DNA from: Bartonella sp. A05
GTDB lineage: Bacteria > Pseudomonadota > Alphaproteobacteria > Rhizobiales > Rhizobiaceae
Reading direction: 5' to 3'
Assembly: GCF_026930145.1 (NCBI RefSeq)
Contig: NZ_JANHOJ010000001.1
Location: 514,454 to 578,453 of the forward strand
Length of the DNA: 64,000 nucleotides
In this document: positions 17,394 through 25,765 of the stretch, piece after piece
How the letters are laid out: every line of letters begins with the position of its first letter
How positions within the stretch are numbered: position 1 is the first letter of the stretch
The notes under the pieces: model-generated
Seen by the model: the letters and a program-made list of their open reading frames with translations, nothing else
Databases searched by the model: none
Told to the model about the DNA's origin: nothing
Translations under genes and position numbers: made by a program

Positions 17394-18168
17394 AATTATA
17401 CTCCCATATTTATTTGTGAAATAAATATCCAAAATAGAGTTTACATAAATTCGTTTTAAATAGCTATAGTAAAATTGTCAAAAATATGAAAAAACACAAA
17501 AAAAACATTTTTATTAAGATAACATTTATAATAAGCGTAAATCTTTGTATTTTTATTTTATTTATTGGTTAAATAGTATGGTTGCTATTAACAAAATGGA
17601 TTTATAGAGATTTGTAGGATAGATAATTGTCAACAAATTCTGACAATAAATGTGTATGCGAGTGTGTCTACTAGGGATGCGATTTTGTCCGATGAAAGAA
17701 AATATAAAGAGATAAATATCGATTAAGCAGATAGTCTAGGTTTGTGCTGGTTGTTTTTTCTGTGTTGTTTATGCATGATATTTTTATTGACCTATTGGGT
17801 TATACCACCCTTTGGCGCTTCGTGGAGTCATGCCGTATCGCGGGATAGGCTCTTTGGGGCGATGTTGTGGGCAGGGCGATGCTCTGGACGTGTTGTTTAC
17901 TTAGGTATGGCTTTTATGCATGATAGCGCGCTACAGTTTTGTTTATTTCTATAAGTGTTTTAGGATATGTCTCTGCCAGTTTCTTCTATTGGGGTTTGCT
18001 ATCGTTGATGAATGATATTTTTATCGACCCATTGGGTTATACCACCCTTTGGTGCTTCGTGGAGTCGTGCCGTCTCGCGGGATAGGTTCTTTGGGGCGAT
18101 GTCGTGGGCAAGGGCGAGGCTCTGGGAAAAGATGATTTTATCCTACGTTTGTTAAGTTGGGCGCGTGT
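17394..18168. other. Non-coding region between the array and the phage early module
   Basis: No convincing gene. It holds a 113-bp direct repeat (17776-17888 and 18013-18125). An open frame at 17742-17954 runs across the first repeat but is not kept in the second copy, so I do not call it a gene. Confidence 0.5.
17776..18125. repeat. 113-bp direct repeat, two copies 237 bp apart
   Basis: Copies at 17776-17888 and 18013-18125 differ at roughly ten positions. Each includes GGGTTATACCACCCTTTGG and TCGCGGGATAGG. The GC content is clearly higher than the surrounding DNA. The pair lies just beyond the 3' end of the phage replication operon. Confidence 0.8.
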
Positions 18169-18753
18169 TCATTGCGCGTGGGTCCGATTCGAATATCCCC
18201 AATGGGTTGCCATTAGATCTAAACAATCCCGTAAATGATCGGCAAAAGAATTTTGTCTACGTTTTGATGGGCTTAAGTCTTTGACTGCTTGGCCATGACC
18301 AACAACCCGCTCAACCAAGTTATAGCCTAGAACGCCAAGTTGTATCTTGATTGCTTGTAGATGATTAGAAGCATCTATTTGGCGTTCAATATTGTGTATA
18401 TGACCACGACCGCCATCAACTTTTTGACGGCTGTAATCAATGCTCATCTGCGTATCACCTTGGCATTGATGCCAGTAAATGTAAAAACGCTCTGCTGCTT
18501 TATATTGCGCTTGGCTGATGTGCCCTTTCGCATATAAACGCGCAATAGGGGTGCTTTGAGCATTGGCTTTGACAAGGAGTGTACGTGGGTTGCTGGGACT
18601 TTCTGGAGCTTGCTGCTGAAAATAGGGATTACTTGTTTCAATTGTCACTTCTTGCACATTAAGGTTATGCTTTTCTAAAAAATGAGGTAGGGTGTGCGTT
18701 ATAGCGTCCTTATTTTGTTTATCTTGGGCTATTCTCTTATTTGAATGGTGCAT
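18169..18753 (-). CDS. DUF6456-like phage protein
   Basis: The 194-residue protein has a variable N-terminal third and then ARLYAKGHISQAQYKAAERF. The region that follows ends with VLGYNLVERVVGHGQAV and a closing FADHLRDCLDLMATHWG. This pattern fits the alphaproteobacterial DUF6456 family, which often sits near phage or regulatory genes and has no proven activity. The ATG at 18753 has a GAGGG ribosome site and is preferred to the upstream in-frame start at 18831, which would nearly touch the helicase gene. It is the last gene of the minus-strand early operon. Confidence 0.65.
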   Translation of the reverse strand: MHHSNKRIAQDKQNKDAITHTLPHFLEKHNLNVQEVTIETSNPYFQQQAPESPSNPRTLLVKANAQSTPIARLYAKGHISQAQYKAAERFYIYWHQCQGDTQMSIDYSRQKVDGGRGHIHNIERQIDASNHLQAIKIQLGVLGYNLVERVVGHGQAVKDLSPSKRRQNSFADHLRDCLDLMATHWGYSNRTHAQ

Positions 18754-18834
18754 GATGTTTCCCTCGGAAATGATCGCTGTATAGGCTGTGTATGTGTGTG
18801 ATGACAGATTCAAAAAGGCGCATTTATCCACGCG

Positions 18835-20859
18835 TTATTGAGGATGTAGAATATTTTTAAAGGAAGGGGGGGCTGCCGCCAGTGGGATGTCGGGTGTGTC
18901 TGTGAGATGCGAATGTGTTTGCGAGGTGCCGGGGTGTGTTTGCGATGTGTGCGGGTGTGTTTGCGATGTGTGCGGATGTGCTTGTGCTGTCGGCGGTGTA
19001 TCAGGAGGGGATCCTGCTTCCAATGGGTGATGATATGTGTGCTCTTGGCTGTGGGGTCTTTTGTCTTTCCGCTCAATATAGCGTCGTGGCCATAGGGGAT
19101 TGCTAGAGGAACAACGGTAACGATAGCTTTTGGGATCAAACCAAAGGCCAATCTTGCCTTCAAAATCACCGGAACGCTGTTTGGCGATATTCATAACTAC
19201 ACCCGGACGGGTAGCTAATTCCGCTTTCTCTTCTGGAGTGGAGGCTGCAAAAATTTTATCCTCTAAAGATCGATTGCGCCAGATCGTGATAATATTAAAG
19301 GCATTGGCTCCAATTTCTGAAGCTCCTTTTATGTCTTCTGTGCCCGGGATATCTTTATCCAAACCACTTTTACGGGCATGGGCAACAAGGTGAATATGCA
19401 CCCCGTTTAAAACCGCCCAGTCAACCATTTTATAAACCGCTTGTTCTTGTCCGGCATAGTCATCCGAGGAAATCCCAAGACGCATCAAACTGTCGATGAT
19501 AAACTGATCGCAACCATATTTCGAACGGCAATAGTCAAAAACATCAAGAAGAGCATCCACATTCGATTTGCCAACATGCTCATAGAGAATCAGTCCATCA
19601 TCTAAAAAATGAAGAATTCGTTCAATCATATCACGCGTTGGCTGATCTAAGCCGCCCGTTTGTTTCACTAAACGACGCAGCGATTGTTCCCCTTTCATTT
19701 CTAGGGAAGCTAAGCAAAGACGACTCTTTTGCATGATCCAATGTGGTATACAGTCTGATAAAAGCTGGCTTTTGCCCGCGCCACTCGCTCCGCTCCAGAG
19801 CGTTAATTCCGCTGGGCGAAAGTAAAGTTTGCTATTCAATTTCGGATAGGGAACCGTATAGCCTATATGCTCTTCAGAGCTAGGCCAAAAGAGTGCAATG
19901 ACTTTATCTCTATACTCTGACGCAAAGTGTAACCCTTCTGGTGCAAAATTTTTCGCTTGGGAAAATGCTGTTACGAGAATAGAATGATCAAGGCCAGCAC
20001 GTAAACAGTCATTGGCATCCTTATGGGGAAGGATCACACGGTAACAGCGGTGCCGGCCAAGACGATGCGCAATTTCAAGGGCGGCTTCTTCACCCGGTTT
20101 ATCCATATCGGTGGCCAGAAAAATTTTTTCAAACGGTTCTAAATGATCAAATTCATTTTCAATCCAATTATGTTTGCCCCCTTTACCACCGCCAAAAGGC
20201 AGCGATACCGCAGGATAGCCATAAGCCGCTAACGAAAGCGCATCAATCTCTCCTTCCGTGATGACAAGTTCCCGTGCCGTAGGCGAAATAGCCTGCCAGC
20301 CAAACAAAATCGGTTCACATTGCGAGGCTGTCGGTTTGGATTTTGCACCAGATTCCGCAAGCCGCTCTTTCACCAACGCAAGGGTGCCATCCGGCTTATA
20401 AAAAGGAAAAATAATCTTCTTGCCATTTTCCCCAATTCGATAACGCTTTAAAATATCAAGAGGAATATGACGCTCCTTGTGTAAATAAGTCTTGACCAAA
20501 TGCTGTGGTTCATTTGCTAGAGGAACCGGGGGGGCACGATAATGATGACGTGGAGCCATAAAAGCCGGGGGACGCGATAGATTGAGATAAGCGCGCGCTT
20601 CATTCAACGCCTGAGACAAAGAGATACCTTTGACGGCACACCACAGATCTAAAATATCGCCGCCGATGCCCTCGGCAAAATCATACCAAAAACCCGATTT
20701 ATGGCCGCTTAAACAGAGCGACAAACTTTGACCCATTTCACCACGCGTGCTGCCGACAACCCAATTATTGCCACGTTTGCGGCCTTGCGGAAGAAGCATT
20801 TCTGCAATCGTACCTGTTTGAACTGAAAGCTGCTGTTTGATCTCAAAAATTGTGCTCAT
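18835..20859 (-). CDS. Phage primase-helicase (Toprim plus RecA-fold ATPase)
   Basis: About 674 residues. The N-terminal region has SGFWYDFAEGIGGDILDLW, typical of phage primase-helicases. A Toprim domain follows with LVITEGEIDALSL and FLATDMDKPGEEAA. The C-terminal motor has Walker A LWSGASGAGKSQLL and a Walker B-like QFIIDSLMRLG, as in DnaB/twinkle enzymes. It should unwind and possibly prime phage DNA at a replication fork. The C-terminal tail contains repeated TSQTHP units encoded by a 21-bp tandem repeat. The start overlaps the end of the upstream gene; ATGs at 20865 and 20859 are both possible. Confidence 0.88.
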   Translation of the reverse strand: MSTIFEIKQQLSVQTGTIAEMLLPQGRKRGNNWVVGSTRGEMGQSLSLCLSGHKSGFWYDFAEGIGGDILDLWCAVKGISLSQALNEARAYLNLSRPPAFMAPRHHYRAPPVPLANEPQHLVKTYLHKERHIPLDILKRYRIGENGKKIIFPFYKPDGTLALVKERLAESGAKSKPTASQCEPILFGWQAISPTARELVITEGEIDALSLAAYGYPAVSLPFGGGKGGKHNWIENEFDHLEPFEKIFLATDMDKPGEEAALEIAHRLGRHRCYRVILPHKDANDCLRAGLDHSILVTAFSQAKNFAPEGLHFASEYRDKVIALFWPSSEEHIGYTVPYPKLNSKLYFRPAELTLWSGASGAGKSQLLSDCIPHWIMQKSRLCLASLEMKGEQSLRRLVKQTGGLDQPTRDMIERILHFLDDGLILYEHVGKSNVDALLDVFDYCRSKYGCDQFIIDSLMRLGISSDDYAGQEQAVYKMVDWAVLNGVHIHLVAHARKSGLDKDIPGTEDIKGASEIGANAFNIITIWRNRSLEDKIFAASTPEEKAELATRPGVVMNIAKQRSGDFEGKIGLWFDPKSYRYRCSSSNPLWPRRYIERKDKRPHSQEHTYHHPLEAGSPPDTPPTAQAHPHTSQTHPHTSQTHPGTSQTHSHLTDTPDIPLAAAPPSFKNILHPQ
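18909..18992. repeat. 21-bp tandem repeat inside the helicase gene
   Basis: About four units of GGTGTGTTTGCGATGTGTGC type, the middle two identical and the outer two diverged. On the coding strand they specify the heptad TSQTHPx. The regular GC-rich iterations resemble iterons, which in lambdoid phages lie inside a replication gene, but no function is shown. Confidence 0.75.
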
Positions 20860-21763
20860 GGTCATTCGCTTGGTAATTAATAAGGCTGCGGTAAAGGATT
20901 TCTTCACCCGGGCTACAAGATACACCATGGCGCGAAGCGGAAAAAACAGAAAGCTTTTCGCGGGTGTCTCTTAAACGTTCAATTTCACGGCGAAACCAGT
21001 TGCGCCACGTGGCTTGCCAATCAACCTTAAGGGCTTCTTTGCCACTCTTTGCTTGCCAATAATCGCGAAATTTCTTTTCTTGCCAACGCGCTTGCTCTTC
21101 GCTCAAACCTTCCGCGATGGCCGCATCAATATCTGCTATCCAATCAGAGGGAAGACGTTGCCCTTTCGATCCCCCTTCTGGAGAGCCGCGTTTTTTAAGA
21201 GAGGTGGTCGCTATGGGAGCTGCCTGTCGAGAGGAAAGCTTCTCGGAAACACCATCGAGAGATAAATCATGCTTTTGTGAAACACCGTTAGGTGTTTCTT
21301 TTTCTTCTCCCTTTTGAGCTTCTGAGTTACGTTCAGCATCTCCTGTATGCGCGTTCAGCAGATGTTGAACCTTTATATTGATCTCTTTGCGTTTTTTCGC
21401 AGAAGAACGACCAGCATAGGATTTCTGCTCAAGCAATTTTGCGCGCTCATAAAATACATTTTCGCAGCGTTCATTCCATAAACCACTCGCTAAATTTAAA
21501 ATCTTTCCTTCCGCAATTAACATCTCTAAAACGTGCACAAAAGTACGCTTGTCACAACCACAAAGACGCGCTAAACGCTCAACAGATAAATCAAGAGGAC
21601 GTCCCCGAGCATACATTTCATTGAGTAAAATCGTGTAAATACCTATCTCATGGGCGCGCATCCCACGAACGCCGCCAAGAAAATCATTCTGATACCAACA
21701 AACATAAGGAAGAGTAGAGGATTCATAGTTGGGGGTTTCTGCTTGAGGCTCTTGTTTCATCAT
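20843..21763 (-). CDS. DUF1376-type phage replication protein
   Basis: A 306-residue protein whose N-terminal 100 residues match the DUF1376 pattern: LPYVCWYQNDFLGGVRGMRA, EIGIYTILLNEMYARGRPL and a winged-helix-like stretch with LARLCGCDKRTF. DUF1376 proteins occur in phage replication modules in the position of lambda O-like initiators. The middle is low-complexity and charged, and the C-terminal part has RWQEKKFRDYWQAKSGKEA. It is the first gene of the minus-strand early operon and overlaps the helicase start. Tandem ATG codons at 21763 and 21760 are both usable. Confidence 0.78.
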   Translation of the reverse strand: MMKQEPQAETPNYESSTLPYVCWYQNDFLGGVRGMRAHEIGIYTILLNEMYARGRPLDLSVERLARLCGCDKRTFVHVLEMLIAEGKILNLASGLWNERCENVFYERAKLLEQKSYAGRSSAKKRKEINIKVQHLLNAHTGDAERNSEAQKGEEKETPNGVSQKHDLSLDGVSEKLSSRQAAPIATTSLKKRGSPEGGSKGQRLPSDWIADIDAAIAEGLSEEQARWQEKKFRDYWQAKSGKEALKVDWQATWRNWFRREIERLRDTREKLSVFSASRHGVSCSPGEEILYRSLINYQANDHEHNF

Positions 21764-22227
21764 TCAATGTGCTTTCTATCTGTCGATTGATCACGTGCAA
21801 AAGAAAATTTGAAAGAGTGTTTGCAATAAGTCGTGGACATTTGATTCAGTGTTTACAATTTGGTAAAGTGTTTCTGGTTTGTTTCTGGTTTGTTTCGGTT
21901 TTGTTCTGTAAATAATTGTGTGGGTTAAATGCTTTTTTGAGATGTGCTAGTTGAGTTCTCTCTTAGAGAAAAAGTAACTTTACAATTTTAAGTTGCAGAA
22001 AGGACCAAGAACCGATAAGACGATATTTTAAAGATGCATGGAGTTTTTAAAAGGCATTTTGGTGCATTCTTTAGGGTGGTTAAGTGCTTATGTATTGCAA
22101 AAATGGCATTTAGCTTCCCTTCAAAAATAAAATTTATTTGATTAAATTGTATCCTCTTTAGCGGATAATGCAAGTCAATTTTATAAAAGGACATGTATTT
22201 TTTGAAAAAAAATTATAGGGTGAAGCT
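21764..22227. promoter_or_regulatory. Divergent control region of the early module
   Basis: This 464-bp gap separates the minus-strand replication operon from the plus-strand XRE repressor gene, so both promoters and the operators must lie here. It shows repeated GTGTTT words near 21814, 21850 and 21869 and a tandem CTGGTTTGTTT near 21873-21895. I could not assign exact -35/-10 boxes. It is a candidate for the switch that turns on replication. Confidence 0.5.
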
Positions 22228-22545
22228 ATGAATATTGATGGTTGGCGTCAAAGATTGAATGAAGCGTTGGAAAAAAGTGGACGCTCGAAGCGATCTATTT
22301 CTCTTGCTGCTGGAAAAGGAGCGGGGTATCTTCACTCGATTCTCGCTGAAGGAAAAGAGCCAACCATTGAATCACTTTCTAAAATATGTCACACAATTAA
22401 TATCAGTATGAATTATATCCTTTATGGGCATACTGCAAGTCTTGAAGATCAAGAATTTATTGATCTAATCGCTAAGCTTTCTTCGGAGGAACGACAGGCA
22501 ATTTTGACTCTTTTACGGCGGTCAACTGACGAAGTAAAACAATAA
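22228..22545 (+). CDS. XRE-family phage-type repressor
   Basis: A 105-residue regulator with an N-terminal helix-turn-helix (KSGRSKRSISLAAGKGAGYL) and ILAEGKEPTIESLSKICHTI. A short C-terminal helical part LSSEERQAILTLLRRS resembles the dimerisation tail of small XRE proteins; there is no LexA-type peptidase domain. It is transcribed away from the replication operon and is the natural candidate for its repressor. Its last 74 bases are overlapped by a minus-strand small gene. Confidence 0.82.
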   Translation: MNIDGWRQRLNEALEKSGRSKRSISLAAGKGAGYLHSILAEGKEPTIESLSKICHTINISMNYILYGHTASLEDQEFIDLIAKLSSEERQAILTLLRRSTDEVKQ

Positions 22546-22606
22546 TATCTTGTTGTGTTTTACGGTCAAGCGTGTTCCAATATTGTATCAATTTGAAATC
22601 ACTCAT
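22472..22606 (-). CDS. Small gene antisense to the repressor 3' end
   Basis: The 44-residue frame MSDFKLIQYWNTLDRKTQQD...VVPPKKA is preceded by a near-perfect Shine-Dalgarno, AGGAGGGCTGAA, seven bases before the ATG at 22606. Its middle, RKTQQDIIVLLRQL, resembles the C-terminal helix of XRE regulators encoded on the opposite strand. It overlaps the repressor gene tail to tail. The ribosome site is the main evidence, and there is no family match. Confidence 0.5.
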   Translation of the reverse strand: MSDFKLIQYWNTLDRKTQQDIIVLLRQLTAVKESKLPVVPPKKA

Positions 22607-22847
22607 TTCAGCCCTCCTGTCTGTTTTTGGGTATCTAGATTTAGAACAAATGGAGAAAATATAAGAACAATCCATGAACAAAATATGGTCAGCTTTTTGT
22701 TTCTCCCACGCCTCCAAAGTGTCAAAATATATTTTTTATTGATGACAAAATAATTGACATCTCCTCAATAGAGGATATAAGGGTAACGCTATATTTGATC
22801 ATGTCAAGACAAAGCTTAGTGTTATCAACTATCCAAGGGGGAAAAAC

Positions 22848-23237
22848 ATGAAAAATATTCCATTCATTAAAGAGGACGAAATGCTCATCATTCTTTGCGA
22901 AAAAGAAAATAGTGATGTCTATATTGGTCCTATCGATCAACCAGAAGAAATCTTGGAATTCATAGAAGAGTACGAAACTGTGCAGAGACTTTTACGCCTC
23001 GATTTAAAAACTTTGCATGCCGATGATGTCAGTGAACAATTGGCTGATTTATATATCGACAATAACGAAATTGACAAAGAAGACAATCAATTTCAGCCAT
23101 TCATTCTCAATAGTGATGCTTATCACATATGTTTAAATCAACAAGCCGATCGCGAATATGAAAATAAGCTCTATGGATCCTACGAAGAACAACATCGCTT
23201 GCGTCCGCGTGATGTGTTGGCTGATTATTGGTGGTGA
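22848..23237 (+). CDS. Acidic hypothetical protein of the early module
   Basis: The 129-residue protein is strongly acidic (EEILEFIEEYETVQRLL, DNNEIDKEDNQ) with a basic-aromatic end RLRPRDVLADYWW. The ATG follows AAGGGGG with good spacing. Its position between repressor and exonuclease and its negative charge would suit a small inhibitor or DNA-mimic role, but that is speculation. No family is recognised. Confidence 0.65.
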   Translation: MKNIPFIKEDEMLIILCEKENSDVYIGPIDQPEEILEFIEEYETVQRLLRLDLKTLHADDVSEQLADLYIDNNEIDKEDNQFQPFILNSDAYHICLNQQADREYENKLYGSYEEQHRLRPRDVLADYWW

Positions 23238-23632
23238 CGAAAAAGCAATCTCAAAACTGTTTATCATCAGATTCCTTCCTTTGCTTCACTGGAAATGCCC
23301 ATAAGACAAGCAGCCTCTCGCTATAGAAATACAAGCGTTCGTGAGAGGTGAATTAAAAGTGTTGTGAAAAGATACTTTTCTGAAAAGTACTGCGATGACG
23401 AGGCTGGTGTGCGTGATGGAGGCTGCTGATTGCGCGGTGTGTAATGGGCTTTATGCAGGGAAAATCGGATTTGCAAAGGAAGCACAAGATTTGTGCGTGC
23501 AGTATAAGGCTGCTGATTGCGCGATGCGTAATAGGCTTTGTGCTGTGCGTATAATGTACGGAAAAGTACTTGAGTGAAAAATATCATTTTTCCAATGGTG
23601 AAAAATCTATAAAAGGGGGATTATAAAATACG
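23238..23632. repeat. Intergenic direct repeats upstream of the exonuclease gene
   Basis: A 34-36-bp segment starting GGCTGCTGATTGCGCG occurs at 23421-23456 and again, diverged, at 23509-23542 (offset 88). A weaker third copy may begin near 23401. Open frames across the repeats look accidental. No gene is seen. Confidence 0.6.
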
Positions 23633-24283
23633 ATGCCGATTGTTATCGATTGTGTCCAAGGAACGTCTGAATGGCGTCAAGCACGCAATGGCTTGATTAC
23701 TGCTTCTTTGTTTGAAATGGTTATTGCGCGAAAAAAAGATGGGAAAAAAACCCAAAAATATCATTCCGTTATGATGAAACTTGCTGGAGAAAGAATCACG
23801 GGAAAGCCCGTTGAAGAAGGCACAACAATTCCTATGCGGCGCGGGACAGAATTAGAACCAAGCGCACGGCAGCTTTATGGTACGCTCACAAAGACAAACC
23901 CTGAATGTGTTGGTTTCATCTTGGCTGATGACCGTATGAAAGGTTTTTCTCCCGATGCTTTTATCGGAACAAATGGGCTGTTGGAAATTAAAACCAAAAA
24001 ACCTGAAATTTTGATCCCTTATTATTATCAAAACAGCTTTCCTGCCGAACATAAGGCACAGTGTCAAGGAGGTTTATGGATTGCTCAACGTGAATGGGTG
24101 GATTTGATGCTCTATTGGCCCAATATGCCGCCTTTGATTAAGCGTGCCTACCGTGATGAAGTCTATATTCGTAAGCTCGAAAATGAAATCAGTCGTTTTA
24201 ATCATGCTTTGGATATGATGGTGCACCAAATTAAAAATTCCGACATTTTAAGAATGTCTATACAGGAGAAAACGCCGATATAA
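23633..24283 (+). CDS. YqaJ-type viral recombinase/exonuclease
   Basis: The 216-residue protein has the features of the YqaJ/lambda exonuclease family. These are GTSEWRQARNGLITAS at the N-terminus, MRRGTELEPSARQLY, the metal site SPDAFIG with LLEIKTKKP (D...ExK), and QCQGGLWIAQREWVDLMLY. Such enzymes degrade one strand of duplex ends to feed single-strand annealing recombination. No annealing partner (RecT/Bet) is visible in the window. It closes the phage early module on its right side. Confidence 0.88.
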   Translation: MPIVIDCVQGTSEWRQARNGLITASLFEMVIARKKDGKKTQKYHSVMMKLAGERITGKPVEEGTTIPMRRGTELEPSARQLYGTLTKTNPECVGFILADDRMKGFSPDAFIGTNGLLEIKTKKPEILIPYYYQNSFPAEHKAQCQGGLWIAQREWVDLMLYWPNMPPLIKRAYRDEVYIRKLENEISRFNHALDMMVHQIKNSDILRMSIQEKTPI

Positions 24284-25081
24284 GCTTTGATAAAGAATTG
24301 CAGAGAGTGATCAAACAATGACAAGGCTTCTTGAAGGCAAGGATCTTGAAGGCAAGGATCTTGGGTAAGAGGTGTAGAAATGCCTTAGGGCTCATGAGGG
24401 GAATGCTCACGGAACAGGAAAAGGGCGGTAGGCAAAACAAATGAGTGATTGATTGTTAGGAACAGAAAATTCAAGAGAAGCGCCGGACATTGTGTTAAAA
24501 TAAATATAAATAATGTTGCATGGAAGAGAATAAATAACTGCATTGTGTTGTTTTCTCTTTTGTAAAGTCTTTTTCCTTATCATTATTTTGGATGGGGAGA
24601 TATCCCTTGAAGGGATCAACAAGAAGCTCATTTGATATATATTTTATGATATCTAGTGTGCTTACTTAGAAAACTGTGTGAATCTGGATTGGGGGGTGGA
24701 ACAATCTGTTAGCGTGCCTGTGAATAGCGACTTGATGGTTGTTTCAATCAGTGTTTAGGAAGGAATTATAAGGTTTCTTTTAAAGACAATATTTCTAGCT
24801 CTGATTGCGATCATTTGAACAAAAACAACTCTGTATGCCACAGATCCTACAAACAAACGTCAACATGTAAGAAGTTATGTCCTCAAGTATTATCGTTGCA
24901 AGTGTTATAGCTGAAGGTATTATATTTGATAGAAATACGCTAATGTGTCAGGTCAATGTAAAAGATTTTATGGACAAAGTTAGTTCCTTTTATTGGGAGT
25001 GCCCAACGGATTTTGGGAAAATTATGCTTGATAGGGTTAAAACTGCGTACACGCTAAAATATTATTGATTGCGGTGGTAAA
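24284..25081. other. Intergenic region right of the early module
   Basis: A 15-bp unit CTTGAAGGCAAGGAT is tandemly repeated at 24330-24359. A 63-residue frame at 24877-25068 has no family signature and a weak ribosome site, so it is not called. The region probably marks the worn boundary between phage and host DNA. Confidence 0.45.
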
Positions 25082-25156
25082 TGGTGCTGCGAGAGAGGAT
25101 TGAACTCTCGACCTCTCCCTTACCAAGGGAGTGCTCTGCCACTGAGCTACCGCAGC
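25082..25156 (-). tRNA. tRNA-Thr (GGT anticodon)
   Basis: On the minus strand GCTGCGG pairs with TCGCAGC and an encoded ACCA follows. The D-arm reads TAGCTCAGTGGCAGAGCA, the anticodon stem CTCCC/GGGAG encloses TTGGTAA, and the T-arm has GTTCAATCC. The anticodon GGT reads ACC/ACU threonine codons. Confidence 0.97.
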
Positions 25157-25233
25157 ATTTCTCAATTTTTATGCCACCTTGTACCACACCATTATAAACA
25201 CACTGTTATAAAATTATGAAAGGAGTGTTCTAT

Positions 25234-25290
25234 AAAAAGAGTGCTCTAACATTGCGTTGTCGCGGCACTTCTCAAGCTTTACGTTGCCCT
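25234..25290 (-). repeat. Decayed copy of the tRNA-Thr 5' half
   Basis: The plus-strand text GAGTGCTCT...CGCGGCACTTCTCAAG...TTGCC parallels the 5' half of the tRNA and its upstream flank (25125-25181) at an offset of about 109 bases, with many substitutions. It cannot fold as a tRNA and is best seen as the remains of a short tandem duplication. Confidence 0.5.
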
Positions 25291-25447
25291 ACGCCGCATG
25301 ACCATGGGACTTGTGCCACATTGTGATAAAATACGCAAGAGAGCATTTATCCATCCTTGCAAGAAAACGCTTCTTATGTCATGACAAAAGCTCTTTAAAA
25401 TATTCATCAGTTGCTCAAAAATTCTATGTCGTGCAAGAGGTTATGCA

Positions 25448-25600
25448 ATGACACAAAAATATCAACAACAAAAACAAGAAAAAATAAACGATCAAGATGA
25501 GAAAAACAAAAAGCGCCAAAATAGGCTTGCGCAGCAATTGCGTGAAAATCTTAAACGACGCAAAGAGCAAAGCAGAAAAAGGGCACAACAAGAACTCTGA
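25448..25600 (+). CDS. Small basic protein next to murA
   Basis: A 50-residue, highly charged protein (MTQKYQQQKQEKINDQ ... NRLAQQLRENLKRRKEQ). Similar short Lys/Arg/Gln-rich proteins precede murA in other Rhizobiales, so it is probably real although its function is unknown. An AAGAGG site lies before the ATG. It is likely one helix, possibly binding nucleic acid. Confidence 0.65.
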   Translation: MTQKYQQQKQEKINDQDEKNKKRQNRLAQQLRENLKRRKEQSRKRAQQEL

Positions 25601-25765
25601 AAAATTCTTCCAGTTTGAGTATTTTTACGGCATCTTTGCAACAAGATTGTTCAGTGATTCGTTTCAAAGCTATTTAAAATAAAGCTATTTAAAATAATGT
25701 CCCCAAAAGTAAAAACCTTGGCAGGAAAAACGGAGAGGGATGTACAGAAAAAGAGTAAAAGAATT

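Larger units (their letters stand above)
8968..17430 (-). repeat. Array of eight small-exported-protein cassettes
   Basis: Eight related units lie head to tail on the minus strand. Each has an AT-rich leader with an inverted repeat, a GGAG-type ribosome site, a short exported-protein gene, and a GGCTCTATC-type hairpin just after the stop codon. Spacers of about 600-900 bases separate the genes. The spacers are also related to each other: a segment near the words GCATCGAAC and AAAGCTTGTGTTAGC recurs at 9.75, 11.05 and 12.3 kb, and near-identical blocks precede the terminators of the last two genes. Open frames inside the spacers are not preserved between divergent copies, so the spacers are probably non-coding. 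Gene starts: 9407, 10531, 11793, 13055, 14113 (broken), 15295, 16337, 17393. Confidence 0.85.

Noticed and set aside
8968..17430. Array considered as CRISPR or an insertion-sequence cluster
   Set aside because: Repeat units are over 1 kb, contain signal-peptide genes and terminators, and no transposase, cas gene or short regularly spaced repeat was found.
17742..17954. 70-residue ORF across the first 113-bp repeat
   Set aside because: The second copy of the repeat does not preserve the frame, and there is no ribosome site or domain.
22228..22545. XRE gene considered as part of the Bartonella Brt/trp small-RNA-regulator family
   Set aside because: I could not see a roughly 200-base structured RNA immediately upstream. 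The location beside phage replication genes fits a phage repressor better.
24877..25068. 63-residue ORF before tRNA-Thr
   Set aside because: Weak ribosome site and no recognisable motif; it may be chance or a remnant.
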